From NCBI GenBank assembly GCA_031772625.1, contig CM062820.1, forward strand, positions 88,084,069-88,148,068: DNA of 64,000 nucleotides. Direction: 5' to 3'. Source of the stretch: Pinus tabuliformis (lineage: Eukaryota > Streptophyta > Pinopsida > Pinales > Pinaceae). Shown piece by piece: positions 1 through 12,037 of this stretch. Below the pieces are notes generated by a model that made no database searches, was not told the origin of the DNA, and saw only the letters and a program-made list of their open reading frames with translations. The position numbers and the translations under genes are program-made. How positions within the stretch are numbered: position 1 is the first letter of the stretch; every line of letters starts with the position of its first letter.

Positions 1-744
1 CGAGATCCTTATCCTATGAGCATACCCAAATTAATAGAGCTGAAAATGCAATTGCAATAACTCCTTGACAAGAAATACATACGACCCAGTGTATCACCTT
101 GGGAAGCCCTAGTACCTTTTGTTAAAAAGAAGGATGGAACCATGAGAATGTGTATGGACTACCATCAGTTGAATAAGATAACCATCAAAAGCAAGTATCC
201 CCTACCTCGTATAGATGAATTATTTGACCAAGTAAAGGGGGCAACCGTGTTTTCCAAGAATGACCTTCGATCAGGCTATCATAAAATTAGAATCAAAGAA
301 GAAGATACAGTGAAAACTGCTTTCAGAACTTGTTATGGGAATTACGAGTTTGTGGTGTTACCCGTTGGGCTAACTAATGCACCAACAACTTTCATGTGCC
401 TTATGCACAACATATTCCATCAATATTTAGACAAGTTTGTGTTAATTTTCATTAACGATATTTTAATTTACTCACAGACGGTGGAAGAACACAAGGAACA
501 CCTCTGGATTGTTTTACAAGTTTTGAGAGAACACCAGCTATATGCCAAATACAACAAATGCAACCTTTTTAAGAAACAAATCCAATATCTCGGCCATGTC
601 ATTACTAAAGAAGGAATAGTTGTGGACCTAGAGAAAATAAAGACCATAATGGAGTTGCCAGTACCAAAGGATGTGGCTAATATAAGGTCATTTATGGCTC
701 TAGCTGGTATTACATATGATTCATTGAAGTTTTTTCTAGGGTAG
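1..744 (+). pseudogene. Ty3/gypsy reverse transcriptase fragment
   Basis: The domain copies element RNA into DNA in cytoplasmic particles. The fingers/palm segment reads through [21 protein letters not shown] and [13 protein letters not shown] (codons from about position 90), then [21 protein letters not shown], and [20 protein letters not shown], all standard for gypsy RT. An in-frame TAA lies near position 57, upstream of the ATG at 142. The catalytic YxDD-type box reads FINDIL near position 450, so the first catalytic Asp is Asn. The frame ends at a TAG at 742-744, where the thumb/connection should continue. Family assignment is firm; the enzyme cannot be active. Confidence 0.9.
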
Positions 745-875
745 TGTACCCTATTACCTCATCGCAAAAGAAAGTTAAGGTCATTAAATGGATTATAGAA
801 TGCCAAAATAACTTTGACTGACTTAAACATTTACTCACCGCTGCACCTATACTAAGCATTTTTTATCCAAACAAA

Positions 876-1240
876 GATTATGTGGTGTGTACTGATGCTA
901 GCAAATAAGGTGTGGGTGGTGTACTAATGCAAGAGGGCAGATTCATCACTTACGAATCTAAAAAGCTTAAAGAGCATGAGCAGAGGTACTCCACCTATGA
1001 TTTGGAACTGATAGCAATTATTCATGCCTTAAAAATGTGGCTACATTACCTATTGGGTAAGAAATTTCTGCTAATGACTAACCATCATAGCTTGACTAAT
1101 TATTTTAAACAACCCACTTTGAACGCTAGACAAGCACGTTGGGTTGATTTTCTGAGCAGCTTCGATTTTGAAATTAAACATCTAAAAGGAAAATAAAATC
1201 ATGTCGCAGATTCACTAAGTAGAAAAGCTAACTGTCTATA
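876..1240 (+). pseudogene. Ty3/gypsy RNase H fragment
   Basis: The domain removes RNA from RNA:DNA hybrids during reverse transcription. The frame has VCTDASK with a TAA right after it (906-908), GGVLMQEGRFITYESKKL, EQRYSTYDLELIAIIHALK, and after another stop (1194-1196) HVADSLSRK. The first Asp (CTDAS), the Glu (DLELIAI) and the last Asp (VADSLS) are present, but the third catalytic position, normally in TDHxSL, reads TNHHSL. The linker from RT (745-875) is out of frame. Clearly gypsy type and inactive. Confidence 0.88.
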
Positions 1241-1391
1241 TGAAATATCATTTAGTGAAGCACAAAACACATTTCAGGAACAAATTAAGGAGGTAGCAAT
1301 GCAAGACCTAGAGTATCAAACTTTGTGGCAGCAAACAAAAATTCTGAACAATAAAGCATAATAGCTTGGGTATGAAGTAAACCAAGAGGGT

Positions 1392-2340
1392 TTGTTGATT
1401 TATAAAACAAGAATGTATGTACCCAATATAAAAGCCATTAAGGATTTAATTTTAGATGAATATCACAAGGTTCCATATGCTGGCCATCCTGGATATCAGA
1501 AGTTGATAACAACTCTTAGAAAAGAATATTTTTGGCTCAGCATGAATAAGGAGGTGGCTATATTTTTGGCCAGTTATTTGGAATGCCTGCAAGTTAAAAC
1601 AAAACACCACCATCCAGTTGGTTTACTCCACCCATTACCCATTCCAGAATGGAAGTGGGAAGTTATTTCCATCGATTTTATAACAGGCCTACCCAGGTCA
1701 AGAAAACAGAATGACTCAATCATGGTGGTTGTGGATAAGCTAAGAAAATCTGCCCACTTCACACCGGTACAATATACTTATAAGGCAAAATAGATTGCTA
1801 ATATATTTATGAAGAATATTTTTAGGTTGCATGGAATACCGAAGGTTATAATTTCAGATCGTGATGTAAAATTTACATCAGCATTCTGGAAAGCCTTGCT
1901 TGAAGGGCTTGGTACTCAACTACATTTTAGTATTTCTTACCATCCTCAAACATATGGGTAGACGGAGCGTGTAAACCAGGTGGTGGAGGATATGTTACAG
2001 AATTATGTAATGTAGCTACCATCTAAGTGGGAAAAATACTTGCATCTTGTAGAATTCACTTATAACAACAGCTATCACACTTCTACGCAAATGAGCTCTT
2101 TTGAAGTGTTGTATGGGTGTAAATGCAAGACTCCCTCAAGCTGGGATGGTATAGAAGATAAGTTAACATTGGGGCCTAATATGTTAGCAGAGATGGAAGA
2201 AATGGTCAAAGAAGTGTGATCTAATTTAAAGGCCACTCAAGATCGACAAAAGAACTTTGTTAACCGGAAAAAATGCTTTCAGTAATTCAAGTGGGTGATC
2301 ATGTCTATGTGCGTGTTAGAGCCAAGAAAATTACACTTCA
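1392..2340 (+). pseudogene. Ty3/gypsy integrase, zinc-binding and catalytic core
   Basis: The enzyme joins element DNA to the host chromosome. The H2C2 region has EYHKVPYAGHPGYQKL and a YLECLQVK motif in which the first zinc-binding Cys of the usual CLxCQQVK is Tyr. The core has SIDFITGLPRS with the first Asp, then after a TAG (1791-1793) the [13 protein letters not shown] motif with the second Asp, and the HPQT-TERVNQ motif with the catalytic Glu. That last motif is broken by a TAG at the Gln before TER. More stops follow near 2012 and 2217. Relic, but domain order and motifs are clear. Confidence 0.88.
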
Positions 2341-2344
2341 GTGA

Positions 2345-2868
2345 ATGGGTTGTGCCAAATTGGCACCCAGATTCTGTGGTCCTTTCCAAATTTTAGCACA
2401 GATTGGGCCTGTAGGTTATCAACTTGCTTTCCCAAGCCATATACGGGTGCACAATGTTTTTCACGTTTCGGTTTTAAAGAAATATGTTTATGACCCCAAA
2501 CACATAATAAACTGGCAAGAAATACAGGTGAAGGGGAGAAAAATTTAAAAAAAATCCTCGTCGACTTATCTTATATATGAGTATGTAATTATGCATAGTA
2601 GAACTACATTCTGATTTTACAAAATAATTAAAATAACTTTCTTTTGTCTGGACTATACAGGTAGAATCGGAAGGTGAGTTCCTGGTCGAGCCAATGGGTA
2701 TACTCGATTGGAGAGAAGTAATGCTGCAGAGATGAGTTATCACCCAAGTTAAAGTACAATGGCAGCATTTTGGCCCTGAAGAGGCTACCTGGGAGGATGA
2801 AAGGACCATGAGGGAGATATTTCATGGGTTATTTTCGACAGAAGAACATCGGGACGATGTTCAATATT
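2345..2868 (+). pseudogene. Ty3/gypsy integrase C-terminal tail
   Basis: The [23 protein letters not shown] segment, ending near [13 protein letters not shown], is the GPF/Y module found at the end of gypsy integrases. A stop at 2546-2548 breaks it. After a shift of frame, a region around 2650-2860 reads VQWQHFGPEEATWEDE, the usual tail of chromovirus-like pol that resembles the end of a chromodomain. It lies just before the polypurine tract, as expected for the end of pol. I do not see a full chromodomain. Confidence 0.75.
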
Positions 2869-2869
2869 T

Positions 2870-2879
2870 GGGGTGGGGA
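2870..2879 (+). promoter_or_regulatory. Polypurine tract
   Basis: The sequence ggggtgggga directly precedes TGTGATGTCCCCC, the apparent first bases of the 3' LTR. Such a purine run primes plus-strand DNA synthesis in LTR retrotransposons. Its position right after the pol tail fixes the left edge of the LTR. Confidence 0.75.
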
Positions 2880-5374
2880 TGTGATGTCCCCCATATATGT
2901 GTAAATATTTATTTTACTGTACATTTTTTGGACAAATTGTATAATGGTTAACTTTGATATAAATAGTAATTATGTCTTAATTTTATAAAAGTGAATTGTT
3001 GGAATCTTCGCAATAATTAATTGGTTTAATTTAAGTGAGAATAGCACATGTAAGGATGACAGTTTATTCTCAAATAGTTAGGTTGGGTAGTTACCCTAGC
3101 CCTAACTACTTCCAGAAGGAAGATTTATTCCAAGAATCAAGAGGATGGGGGGATCTGAGACCTGGAGGAGGAGAGGAAAACTATGAGATGAACTATGTTG
3201 TAGGGACAGACAGTGCTACCTTGGCTATGTCTAGTTAAGACCAAATAGTTGCTACATTCAAGAACATAAAATCTTGAAAAGAATACCCTGTGAATGGTAG
3301 CTCGGGGGGAGACCTCAAGTGGAGCAGTGCTGGTCTCAAGGTTTGAAGGAAAATAATCAGAAGAATCTAATTTAGTATATCCAGAAGGGCGAGGATAGAT
3401 AAGTAAATATGAATAACTTCTCTTAAATTATAGAAGGTATTATTTGCTTGTAAAACTTTTGTCCTAAAGAAGTAGAATATTAACTATTTTGATAATTTAG
3501 TTAAGAAATGTTACAGATAGAACCATAACATGTTGGGATATTGTCACTCACTAAAGAAAACGAATTAATTAACCTATACATAATTTCATTCTACCACAAT
3601 GATTAGAGAAGCAAACATGGCAAAGAACTATTGTAGTTAAAATCAGAGGAGAAATGAATAGACCACAACTTCAAGAAAGAACAATAGAATAGTGGAACCA
3701 TCATGACAAATCACCAGAAATAATTAGAAGAGAGTATGGCCTGCTATATTTTATTCCAGTGCAAGACCCAATGAAAGCCTTGCAATAACGAATTAAAACT
3801 TGCATAAACCCCAGAATTTAGCAAGGGCTTGAGTTATTGAAGAAATTAATTTAAAGATAGCAAACAATCCTAGCACTGGAAAGTAATTCATAAAGAAAAA
3901 CAATAATAATGTTTCCATTATGGGAAAACAAACAGAAGATTACTTACATTGTCAAAGCAGGTAAACCATTCATAGAAATATGTTCGAACTAATTTGACAA
4001 AAGGGTTTCCAGAATCCTCTCAAACCCAAGAGCAATAGAAAATTACATTGTGGTTTCGAAATGAGAATAAGCAATATGACTATATACATACTACGCAATA
4101 ACATAGTAGCAACTACCAAAATTTATAGCTTGTGGAATGACAAACTTTCATAATAAAAGATTTGTGCCATAGGCAGTTGACAATTAAGATAAGTCTAATA
4201 GAGAAATTTATGAACGCAAAGCTCTACAGCTAAATAGAGTCAAAAATCTAGAATGGGATTTACACAGTTATACAATTGTCCTTTAAAACATTACACCATG
4301 AGTTCTTGGCTTCAAGACGATGGATTTTGAAATTAAAAATAACCACAGAGTCTGTAATATCATATAAGAACAACTTTAGGGCCATCCTAGTAAAACCCAC
4401 ATACCCGGTAGAAATTTCGAGAACTTGATGTCACGAAGGTGAACTGAAAAGATCCTGAGGGTTTTTTCCAAGAGCCGAACCAACCTGCAATAAAACAAGC
4501 ATAAGATTTAGACTATAGCATCCTTGCGTTTTCAAAAATAATAAACAAGGAAAGGAGTAGTGAGGAGTTTGACAGAGGATGTCACCAATAGATGGTACTT
4601 ATTTGAGTGTCGAACCATGCAAGCCAACCCTCTCCAGAGAAATATGCGAATTGGAAACTGACTACAGCAACCAGAAAATGTCGTTCAGCCCAGTAAAAAA
4701 CTCTGATGAACCAGAATTTGAACTAGGACCCATGAAAAGAAATGTGCAAGTTAAAATTCCCTTACCAGAAAGGACGTTGCCGAACTAGCTAGAGGACCAG
4801 GTGAGCGTTCAGCAGAGATACCAAATGATGAATTTTCCCTTACAGGCCACACTATGTCCATAAGGACGAAACTCTGGCCGTTCAGTCTAGAGGAGGACTG
4901 GATGTCGTAGATCAAGCACATTTTCCCTCATGAGGACTATAGTTGGAGGCACCAAGACATTCACCTCAGAAGTGGACCATAGCCCTAGGGCATTCAACAA
5001 CCCGAGAACTATTAATGCCACTGTAAGGTTGAGTTATGGTAGTAAATACATAATTTGTATAGTTAATATGAATAAGATATGATGGGATTGTGAATCATAG
5101 TAAAACAAGTATTGGTATCATAAAGGCTTACACATGAACTTAGGTAACTCCATTCCTCGAGGTTCAAAACTATGGCACTGACATTTAAACAGATTTGTAA
5201 TTATTGTAAAGTGAAAACCATAGAAAAGTTTATATATCAATTTGATGCCAACTGTATATGTTAATCTCGATTGTTTTATGATATCAGTACTTCATATTAT
5301 GCAAAGGTTGGAATATTCATATAGTTGATAATTTTTTTTTTACTATGGCTTATTCTAATTTTGGGTGTGTGACA
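2880..5374 (+). repeat. Probable 3' LTR of the first gypsy element
   Basis: The left edge is set by the polypurine tract and a TGTGATGTCCCCC start. The right edge is a guess: GGGTGTGTGACA ending at 5374 resembles the GTGACA ends of the other LTRs in this window. That would give a 2.5-kb LTR. No 5' LTR is present for comparison. The interval has no supported gene; two open frames of under 70 codons (3035-3238, 4579-4788) look like chance. Confidence 0.45.
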
Positions 5375-5631
5375 TTATAACTTGAAAAATATATTATCAA
5401 AAGCAAATAGAGAGGTTAAAATGTGCCACAAGATGGTTAGATGGGCCATATAGGTTAAATGTGCCACAAGATAATCAAATGAGCCTTGAATTGTTCCTGT
5501 TTAGGAGGCCTGTCACCTATCTAAAGATTAAGAATTTCCCATCACCTATCTATAGATTACGAATCTTCAAATGGGGCGAATCTTCATTGTTAAGAATCTT
5601 GTTGCATATTTATATATAGCTTATATATATT
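5375..5631. other. AT-rich spacer between gypsy LTR and LINE
   Basis: This short stretch holds two partial copies of a motif around TGCCACAAGAT and two of GTCACCTATCTAAAGATTA, each within about 60 bases of its partner. No gene is visible. Confidence 0.5.
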
Positions 5632-5650
5632 AATTATTTTTATCATTATT
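5632..5650. repeat. LINE target-site duplication, 3' side
   Basis: The 19 bases AATTATTTTTATCATTATT recur exactly at 26340-26358. The two copies bracket the LINE, next to its poly(A) end here. Exact length and position are as expected for target-primed reverse transcription. Confidence 0.93.
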
Positions 5651-6073
5651 TTTTTTTTCTGGATAAAGACTATTCTATTAAAAAGATAAAAAGTATTTAC
5701 AGAGAGGATTAAACCTCTGAGGGGGTCGTAGCCTGCCCATCACCCAAGAGACTTTTGCAGATAGCAAACTTCATTCCTTTTACATAATTGAGAGTTTTAG
5801 AAGTGAGAATTGTAGTGAGCTTGACAAACAAAAAACTAGACTGTCCTATAGTTGATCTATGCTTCAGAGGTCACTGATCACTTACAAAAATACTATCCTT
5901 TAAAAATGCTATTACAAAAAGATCTAAAACCAGACTTTTGACCTGAAGACTGTAGTATTTCATGTTGATATCAAAAGAAGCCGGAGACATGCACAGAAAG
6001 AACCATGGAAACATAACACGAGTACCAAAAATCAGAAGAGGGATTGTTGTCATGGCATTTGAGCCAGAAGTCT

Positions 6074-6652
6074 TTAAACCTGTGGAGGAGAGCCTGTCGC
6101 GTCCACGTTTTCCTGGTTGGGGGAGCCAATCCAGGTCACCATTTCATTGTCTTCAGCTCCCATCATACTGCCTTCTGGAGGAATAACAAGATTCAGAACG
6201 CTTCCAGAAAGGCGCGCTGGTTCACAAGCAAGAATTTGCTCTTGTGGTGAAGCTGGCTGGGGTTGAGGGTCTTCCTGAAGGCCATCCTCGTGCTGCATGG
6301 AAGTGTCATTGAGGACTACTCCAGCCATGTCACCCTGAAAGTCGCTCGTATCCTGAGACTGAGACTGAGCCCTGGAGGTGTCATCCGAGCTCATAAGCTC
6401 ATCTTCCTCCTCCGAGAAGATAACAGTGATAGTGGCTGAGATTAGAGGCTTATTGAGCCTACTTCTGAACTTGAACCAGGTAGTTTGAAAGGAACTATTC
6501 AGAGAGGGCTGAGAATGATCAGAGGGCGGAGAGGATGGAGAGGCAGAGGCTAAAGGAGTGATGCTTTGAGGGGCAGAGCCACCACGACCCCGAGAAACTC
6601 CACGAGTACCAGAATTGCTTCCACGCCGGGGGACGCCGCGTCGACGAGCCAT
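6074..6652 (-). CDS. Candidate third LINE ORF (192 aa), unknown function
   Basis: I do not recognise this reading frame. From the ATG at 6652 it would encode about 192 residues. The N-terminus is Arg/Gly-rich (MARRRGVPRRGSNSGTRG, then RGRGG), followed by a Ser/Pro-rich stretch, an acidic patch SEEEDEL near residue 80, and a Gln/Pro-rich region. It lies downstream of ORF2 where plant LINEs normally have only a 3' UTR. The frame is open upstream as far as 7156 through the minisatellite. It could be an ORF3, a transduced host fragment, or a chance open frame. The RGG-like start and absence of stops are the only support. Confidence 0.35.
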   Translation of the reverse strand: MARRRGVPRRGSNSGTRGVSRGRGGSAPQSITPLASASPSSPPSDHSQPSLNSSFQTTWFKFRSRLNKPLISATITVIFSEEEDELMSSDDTSRAQSQSQDTSDFQGDMAGVVLNDTSMQHEDGLQEDPQPQPASPQEQILACEPARLSGSVLNLVIPPEGSMMGAEDNEMVTWIGSPNQENVDATGSPPQV

Positions 6653-6710
6653 TGCAGGGTGCGCAGGCAGCTTGGGTAAATAGGAAGACCGAAGCTGGGG
6701 GGAAGGCAAC

Positions 6711-6911
6711 CAGACACAGGCGGAATGAACCCAGTTAATGGACCAGACACCTGCGTGATAAACCAAGTTACTAGACTCGCCACAGGTGGAATAAACCAGG
6801 TTAAGAAACCAGGCACAGGCAGAATAAACCCAGTGAATAGACCAGACACAGGCGGAATAAACCAAATCAATAGACCAGACACAGGCGGAATAAACCAGGT
6901 TAAGAAACCAG
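6711..6911. repeat. 33-bp minisatellite in the LINE 3' region
   Basis: About six diverged units follow at exact 33-base spacing, for example ACCAGACACAGGCGGAATAA starting at 6841 and recurring at 6874, with a related copy at 6808. Because 33 is divisible by 3, several frames stay open. On the minus strand the unit reads as an 11-residue repeat around LVYSACVWSI. It lies between ORF2 and the candidate third ORF. Confidence 0.9.
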
Positions 6912-7149
6912 AGGGGCTTCCATACACCCTGAGCCGCGCAGGGGTGCGGAAAGCATAACGAGCAGAGGAAAACCGGATTGCAGATGTCCGCTGCAAACAT
7001 CAGAGAGCACGCCATGATTAAATCACTTGTCTGAAGATCTCGAATCGAATGAACCATAAATGTTGTGACCAGAGCCTTAATTTCACATTCTGTAAACTGC
7101 TGGATCCGTCCAAGTGTGTGGACAGCTGCCGCTTTCGCATGCATTATGT

Positions 7150-10100
7150 TTAACACGCAGTAATTACACCCGCATCCGGGGGTGTATCTTCCTTCAGATA
7201 CATGTCATTTTTTACAATGGTATGAAAGTCGGAGAGTTGGTTCTCTGAGGCTATGCTGGAGAGAGGGCCTTCGAAGAAATCCATTTCGGTGTCCACTCCT
7301 AAATTAGCAAGAAAGTCCACCAACTTGTTCCCTTCCCGTCTGATGTGTTTGAAGGAGATTGCTTGGTGATGAGAAAGCCATTGGTTTAGAAGCTCAAGTC
7401 TTGGAGCCATTCTCCAGCTGCTGCTGACTTTATGAATGGGGGATCCTTGCATAAGCTTTGAGGCCATATCGATGATAATTTGTGAGTCCCCTTCAACAAT
7501 TAGAGGAAAGAAACCTCTGTCTTGAGCAAGATTAAGCCCTCTCCATAATCCTTCCAGTTCCGCTGCATTGTTGGTGTTCCAGCCTTTTGAGCCAAAAAAT
7601 GTTAGAAGGGGAGTGCCCTGATGATTTCTGAAGGCTCCGCCAAATCCTTCTTTCCCAGGATTACCCCTTGAAGCTCCGTCAAAGTTAAGTTGAAACACGT
7701 TTATTGGCGGTGGAGTCCAACTTGCTGGAGGATTATGATACCTTGTGGAATTGTTAATAGAAGAGAGCGGATGATCTAAGTGAATCTTCCAGTTGTCCCA
7801 GATAGTTTGTTCTTGCGGGATTGATGGGAAATCTTCTTGGGACCAGGCTTTAATAGACAGGGTTTCTTTAATATTTTGGTGTAATCCAGTCCATATCTGC
7901 TCAATAGACAGTGATTGATCTTTGAAGATTCTTCTGTTTCTCTCTTTCCAGATATTCCACATTAGTAAACCAGGAATAAGCTGCCATAGTGTGTTTAAGA
8001 GTCTGCTTTGATATGGCTCTTGGCTCCAAGTGCGAAGAGTGCCTTTTATGTCCCCATGCACTCTGCCTTCTTTTTGACAGCGGAATGTAACCTTTTCCCA
8101 CAATTTCCTTCCTAGCTGACAGGTTTGCATTAGATGTAATGTTGATTCCTCTTCCTGTTTGCAGTTAGGACATATGGAGGGCCCAGAGAAATTCCTTTTC
8201 CTGAGGTTGTCCCATGTGAGAATCTTGTTATGAGACAAAAGCCACAGAAAAGTAGACACCTTCGGCCAGATAGATGAATTCCAGATCTTATCCCATAAAT
8301 TATCTCTGATTATCCTGTCTTTGATAATGACTTTGTATGCTTCTCTGGTGGTGAAAGTGCCCTTCTCCTCGTATCCCCATCTGAGAATATCCATTCCTGC
8401 CGATGATAGGATTTTTCATTTTTGAAGTTCTGAGGAAAGAGAGAGTTGAATTTGCTCCGTGTTGTGCGGTATTATTTGACTAGCTGTTTTCCACTTTCTG
8501 TATTCTTGTGTGGAGGGTGAGTCCCAAAATTGACTCACCTTATCGTACTGATTTATATCTTGATCTGGAAGGTTGGAGAGAGTGTCTCTGAGTTTTGGAA
8601 GCTGCTGCCATGAGTCTTCCCAAAACCGTGTTGTGTTGCCATCCTTCACATCCCAGAAGCTATGCTTTTGTATTAGATTTCGGTGTTGAATGGCTGAGTT
8701 CCAGATGACTGAACCTTTACTTACTTCTGACATTCTGATTCTATCCTCTATGGGTGTATTGCTCGCATATTTCGCTGTCCATAGGGAGGCCCAAGGAGTG
8801 CTGGGATTTGAGAGCCATCTCCACCAAATTTTGGCACCCATTACCATATTGTTGTGTTCTGGGTCTCTTAGCCCAATACCTCCAGCTTTCTTTGGGAGAC
8901 AGACATTCTCCCATTTGACCAGAGCCCACTTTCGATTTGGACCTGAATTACCCCATAAGAAGTTGCGCTGAAGCTGCTTTATTTCTTTAAGAACCCACTT
9001 AGGTGCAGCTAGAATAGAAAAAAGGTAAAGAGGCATGGAATGAAGAACAACTTTAATGAGCACCAACCTGCTGGCCATATTAAGAGCTCTGTGGGTCCAT
9101 AGGAATAGTCTAGCTTCAAGCTTTTCTAAAAGGTCTTTCCATGAGGAATGCTTGAGAGCAGAGGCAATTAAGGGAGCGCCCAGATACTTAGAAGGAAGGG
9201 ATGCAATGGTGAAGCCTAGAATGCGGGCAATGGCTCTTTGGGTGGGAGGAGGGGTATTAAAGAAGAATATCTGAGACTTGACTTTGTTAATGAGGGCTCC
9301 TGAAGCATCAGAGAAGTTTGAAAGAATGGATTTGAAGGTACGAGCTTCTTGAACAGAAGGATGACCAAAAAGCATATTATCATCCACGAATTGCTGGTGA
9401 GAATAGGAGGGAGCATGGTGAAAAGAGAGACCTTTGAGGCTTTGAGAGAGGAGAGCCGATTTGATGCTGCGTCCTAGTCCTTCAGCTAAGATGACAAACA
9501 GAAAAGGCGAGAGCGGGTCTCCCTGTCTGATACCCCTAGAGGGACGGAATGTGGGTGACGGGATGCCATTGATGAGAATAGAGAAGAACGAGGAGGATAA
9601 AATATTACTGACCCATCTAACCCAGGAAGGGGCAAAACCAAAGGCATTAAGGATTTTTTGAATATAAGTCCAACTTAGACTATCAAAAGCCTTAGATAAG
9701 TCAATTTTGAGTAACATACCTGGTTTTTTTGAATGCTTGAGGGAGTGGATTATTTCATGAGTTAAAATAATTCCATCCGTGATCTGCCGTCCTTCTACAT
9801 ATCCAGATTGTTCTGGAGAGATGATAAGGGGAAGCAAAGGCTTCAATCTGGAAGCTATAACCTTGGAGACAATTTTGTATATGATGTTGCATAGAGCAAT
9901 CGGTCTGTATTTGTCCGGAGTATTGGATTCCTCTGCTTTGGGGATTAATGCAATAAATGTTGCATTCAGACCTGGATACATCCATCTCAAAGTACGTGAT
10001 TCTTCCACGACCTGCCAGACTTCCCATTTTATTAAATCCCAGAAATGGTGAAAAAAGTTTGAGGTGAATCCATCTGGTCCCGACGCTTTCCCTGCTTTTA

Positions 10101-11586
10101 GCTGATGCACAACAGTCTCAACCTCTTGAAGGCTTGTGGGCTTGAGAAGGAGAAGATTATGATCCTCAGTGATTAATTTGGGAATATGTCTGATGACTTT
10201 ATCAATGGCCTCTGTTCGATCTATGTTAGGTTCTTGATTCACCTTTTTGAAGTAATTGAGGAATTCCTGTTCAATGCCTTCATGGGTTTCAATTTTACTT
10301 CCTTGTTCATTTTTGATATGGGAAATTTGATTGTTCATTCTTCTTTGCACCGTAGTTTTGTGAAAGAATTTCGTATTCTTTTCACCATCCTTCAGCCACC
10401 TAACTCTTGATTTTTGCCTCCAGAGAGTTTCCTCCTGTAAAGCTCTTTCAAGGATTTGATTTTCTATGTAATGCTCCTTCTTGGCTAGCTCTTCAGAGCG
10501 TCCTTCTGTGATGATCCTTTGCTGAATGATTTTCATTTCTTGATTGAGGGTTTCCTGAGCTTTAAAGATGTTGCCAAAAATGGATTGGTTCCAGCGTTTA
10601 ATTTCCCCTTTGAGATATTTCAGCTTCCGTTGGAATATAGACATTTTGGTGCCATCCGTAGGATTGAACTTTAGCCAAGATGCTCTGACAAATTCATTAA
10701 ATTCAGGATGAGATAACCAAAAAGCCTCAAACCGGAAGGGGCGCCTAATACTGCAGCCAGGTCGATTCCAATGGAGGGCTATTGGCCAATGATCAGAGCC
10801 TGAGACAGGAAGGATAGAGGCAATGAATTCTCCTCCTAAGTGAGTTGCATTATCTGATATCAGAAATCTATCAAGACGAGAGGCTATTTGCATTGGTTCT
10901 GCCCTCTTGTTGTTCCAAGTGAATAGGCCGTTATTTGAAGGGAGATCAATCAGCCAGTTGTTATGAATGAAGTCTTTTAATATGGATCCATCTCTATTGA
11001 TTCTGCATCTGCCTCCCTTTTTTTCCTCCATTGTTGCTATCATATTAAAGTCACCTCCGGATATCCATAACGGGTGCATCCTCTCTGAGTTCAGCTGCGT
11101 CAAGGTGTCCAGAATTTCAACTTTGTGCAGGGTTTCCTGAGGGAAATACACATTTGTCATATGGCCGTAGATATTGGTGCCAATTATGTGAAATATAGCT
11201 TGAATGAAATTTTTATTTGCATGTATGTTGTCCAGTTGAATCACTCGCGCATCCCAGAGCACTGCAAGTCCTCCTGACGCACCGTGAGCATCAACAGCTG
11301 TTACTAACCCTCCTGGCCAGGTCTTTCTTGCTATTTTTTCAAAGACTGTCGAGTTACATTTTGTTTCTTGCAGAAAGAGAATGGTAGGTTTTTCCTCCAT
11401 GAGCATGTTTTTTAGTAATCTTCCTTTTCTTGGGCTATTGAGCCCCCTAATATTCCATGAGATCAACTTCATTGAGAAGGTTTGGGGTTGGCATTGAAGT
11501 ACTTGGTTAACTTGGCATATCGGCCTGATTCTACCAACACTTCTCCTATCTTGATGGTTCTTTCCAGAGTGGTTTTCCTTCCCCAT
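7150..11586 (-). pseudogene. LINE ORF2: endonuclease, reverse transcriptase, zf-RVT, RNase H
   Basis: This is the LINE polyprotein that nicks target DNA and copies LINE RNA onto it. From the ATG at 11586, a 38-residue leader precedes the APE-like endonuclease (MKLISWNIRGLNSPRK, LQETKC, GGDFNMI, SDHWPI all present). RT follows with GKASGPDG, KIDLSKAFDSLSW, GIRQGDPLSPFLF and an FVDD catalytic box. A TGA at 8416-8418 ends the first 1056 codons, but the same frame continues to 7150. That part carries zf-RVT (WPKVSTFLWLL, ICPNCKQEEES) and a C-terminal RNase H with NFDGASRGNPG, AAELEG, VEGDS and LVDFLANLG, so its four acidic residues are intact. The TGA could derive from CGA. One nonsense change aside, it is nearly complete. 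Confidence 0.93.
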
Positions 11587-11651
11587 TTTCTATTGTCTTT
11601 GGTGATGAATTTCCCATCCCATTGGCTGCCAATTTGAACCCCTAACGAGTA

Positions 11652-12032
11652 TTATTTTTGGGCTCTATTGAGTACTTCCACTATATTATCCACTTGTCGA
11701 TAAGGTATTTTGTCGAAGTTTCCCATTTTACAGGCTTGTTCTAGGCCTAGAATATCCAACTCTCCAATATCTATAGATTCTGTGTCCTCCTCCATGATGT
11801 GAGGTTCTTGAAAGTTTCCATCATTTTCCTTCTCGTCTTCTATATTGGGATTTGTATCATCCATTTCCATTCCAAGGAAGCTCCAGGTTTTTGAAGCAGT
11901 TTTAAGATGATTATCCGATTTTTCTGCTACCTTTTCCCATGTCTTCGATTGAGATCCTTTAATCTTTTCCTGACTGGTTTCATTTTCATTGGAGGGTGTT
12001 TTATCTGGATCCTGCATGTCTTCATTGGCTAA
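11652..12032 (-). pseudogene. LINE ORF1, C-terminal part
   Basis: This open segment is the end of ORF1, separated from its start by the LTR element. Its frame runs in from the insertion point and stops at 11652, 65 bases before the ORF2 ATG. It is acidic and low in complexity, including MEMDDTNPNIEDEKENDGN and a GELDILGLEQACKMGNFDKI stretch, and has no enzymatic motif. If the LTR element and one GGTTG copy are ignored, the codons join the zinc-knuckle half (25209-26174) in the same frame, which supports the assignment. Confidence 0.85.
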
Positions 12033-12037
12033 GGTTG
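12033..12037. repeat. TSD of the gag-only LTR element, left
   Basis: GGTTG here matches GGTTG at 25209-25213. A 5-bp duplication is usual for LTR retrotransposon integrases, and it fixes both ends of the 13.2-kb insertion. Confidence 0.92.

Larger units (their letters stand above)
1..5374 (+). mobile_element. Decayed Ty3/gypsy LTR retrotransposon, 3' part
   Basis: Reverse transcriptase, RNase H, integrase and integrase C-terminal region follow one another on the + strand in Ty3/gypsy order (RT before IN). They end in a polypurine tract and the start of a 3' LTR. The window cuts off the 5' LTR, gag, protease and the start of RT. Many in-frame stops and frame changes show the copy is dead. The right boundary (5374) is the end of a candidate LTR and is not confirmed by a TSD. 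Confidence 0.85.

Noticed and set aside
6711-6911. Regular 33-bp repeats that look superficially like a CRISPR array
   Set aside because: The units are contiguous and diverged, with no distinct spacers, and they lie within a plant LINE. It is a minisatellite.
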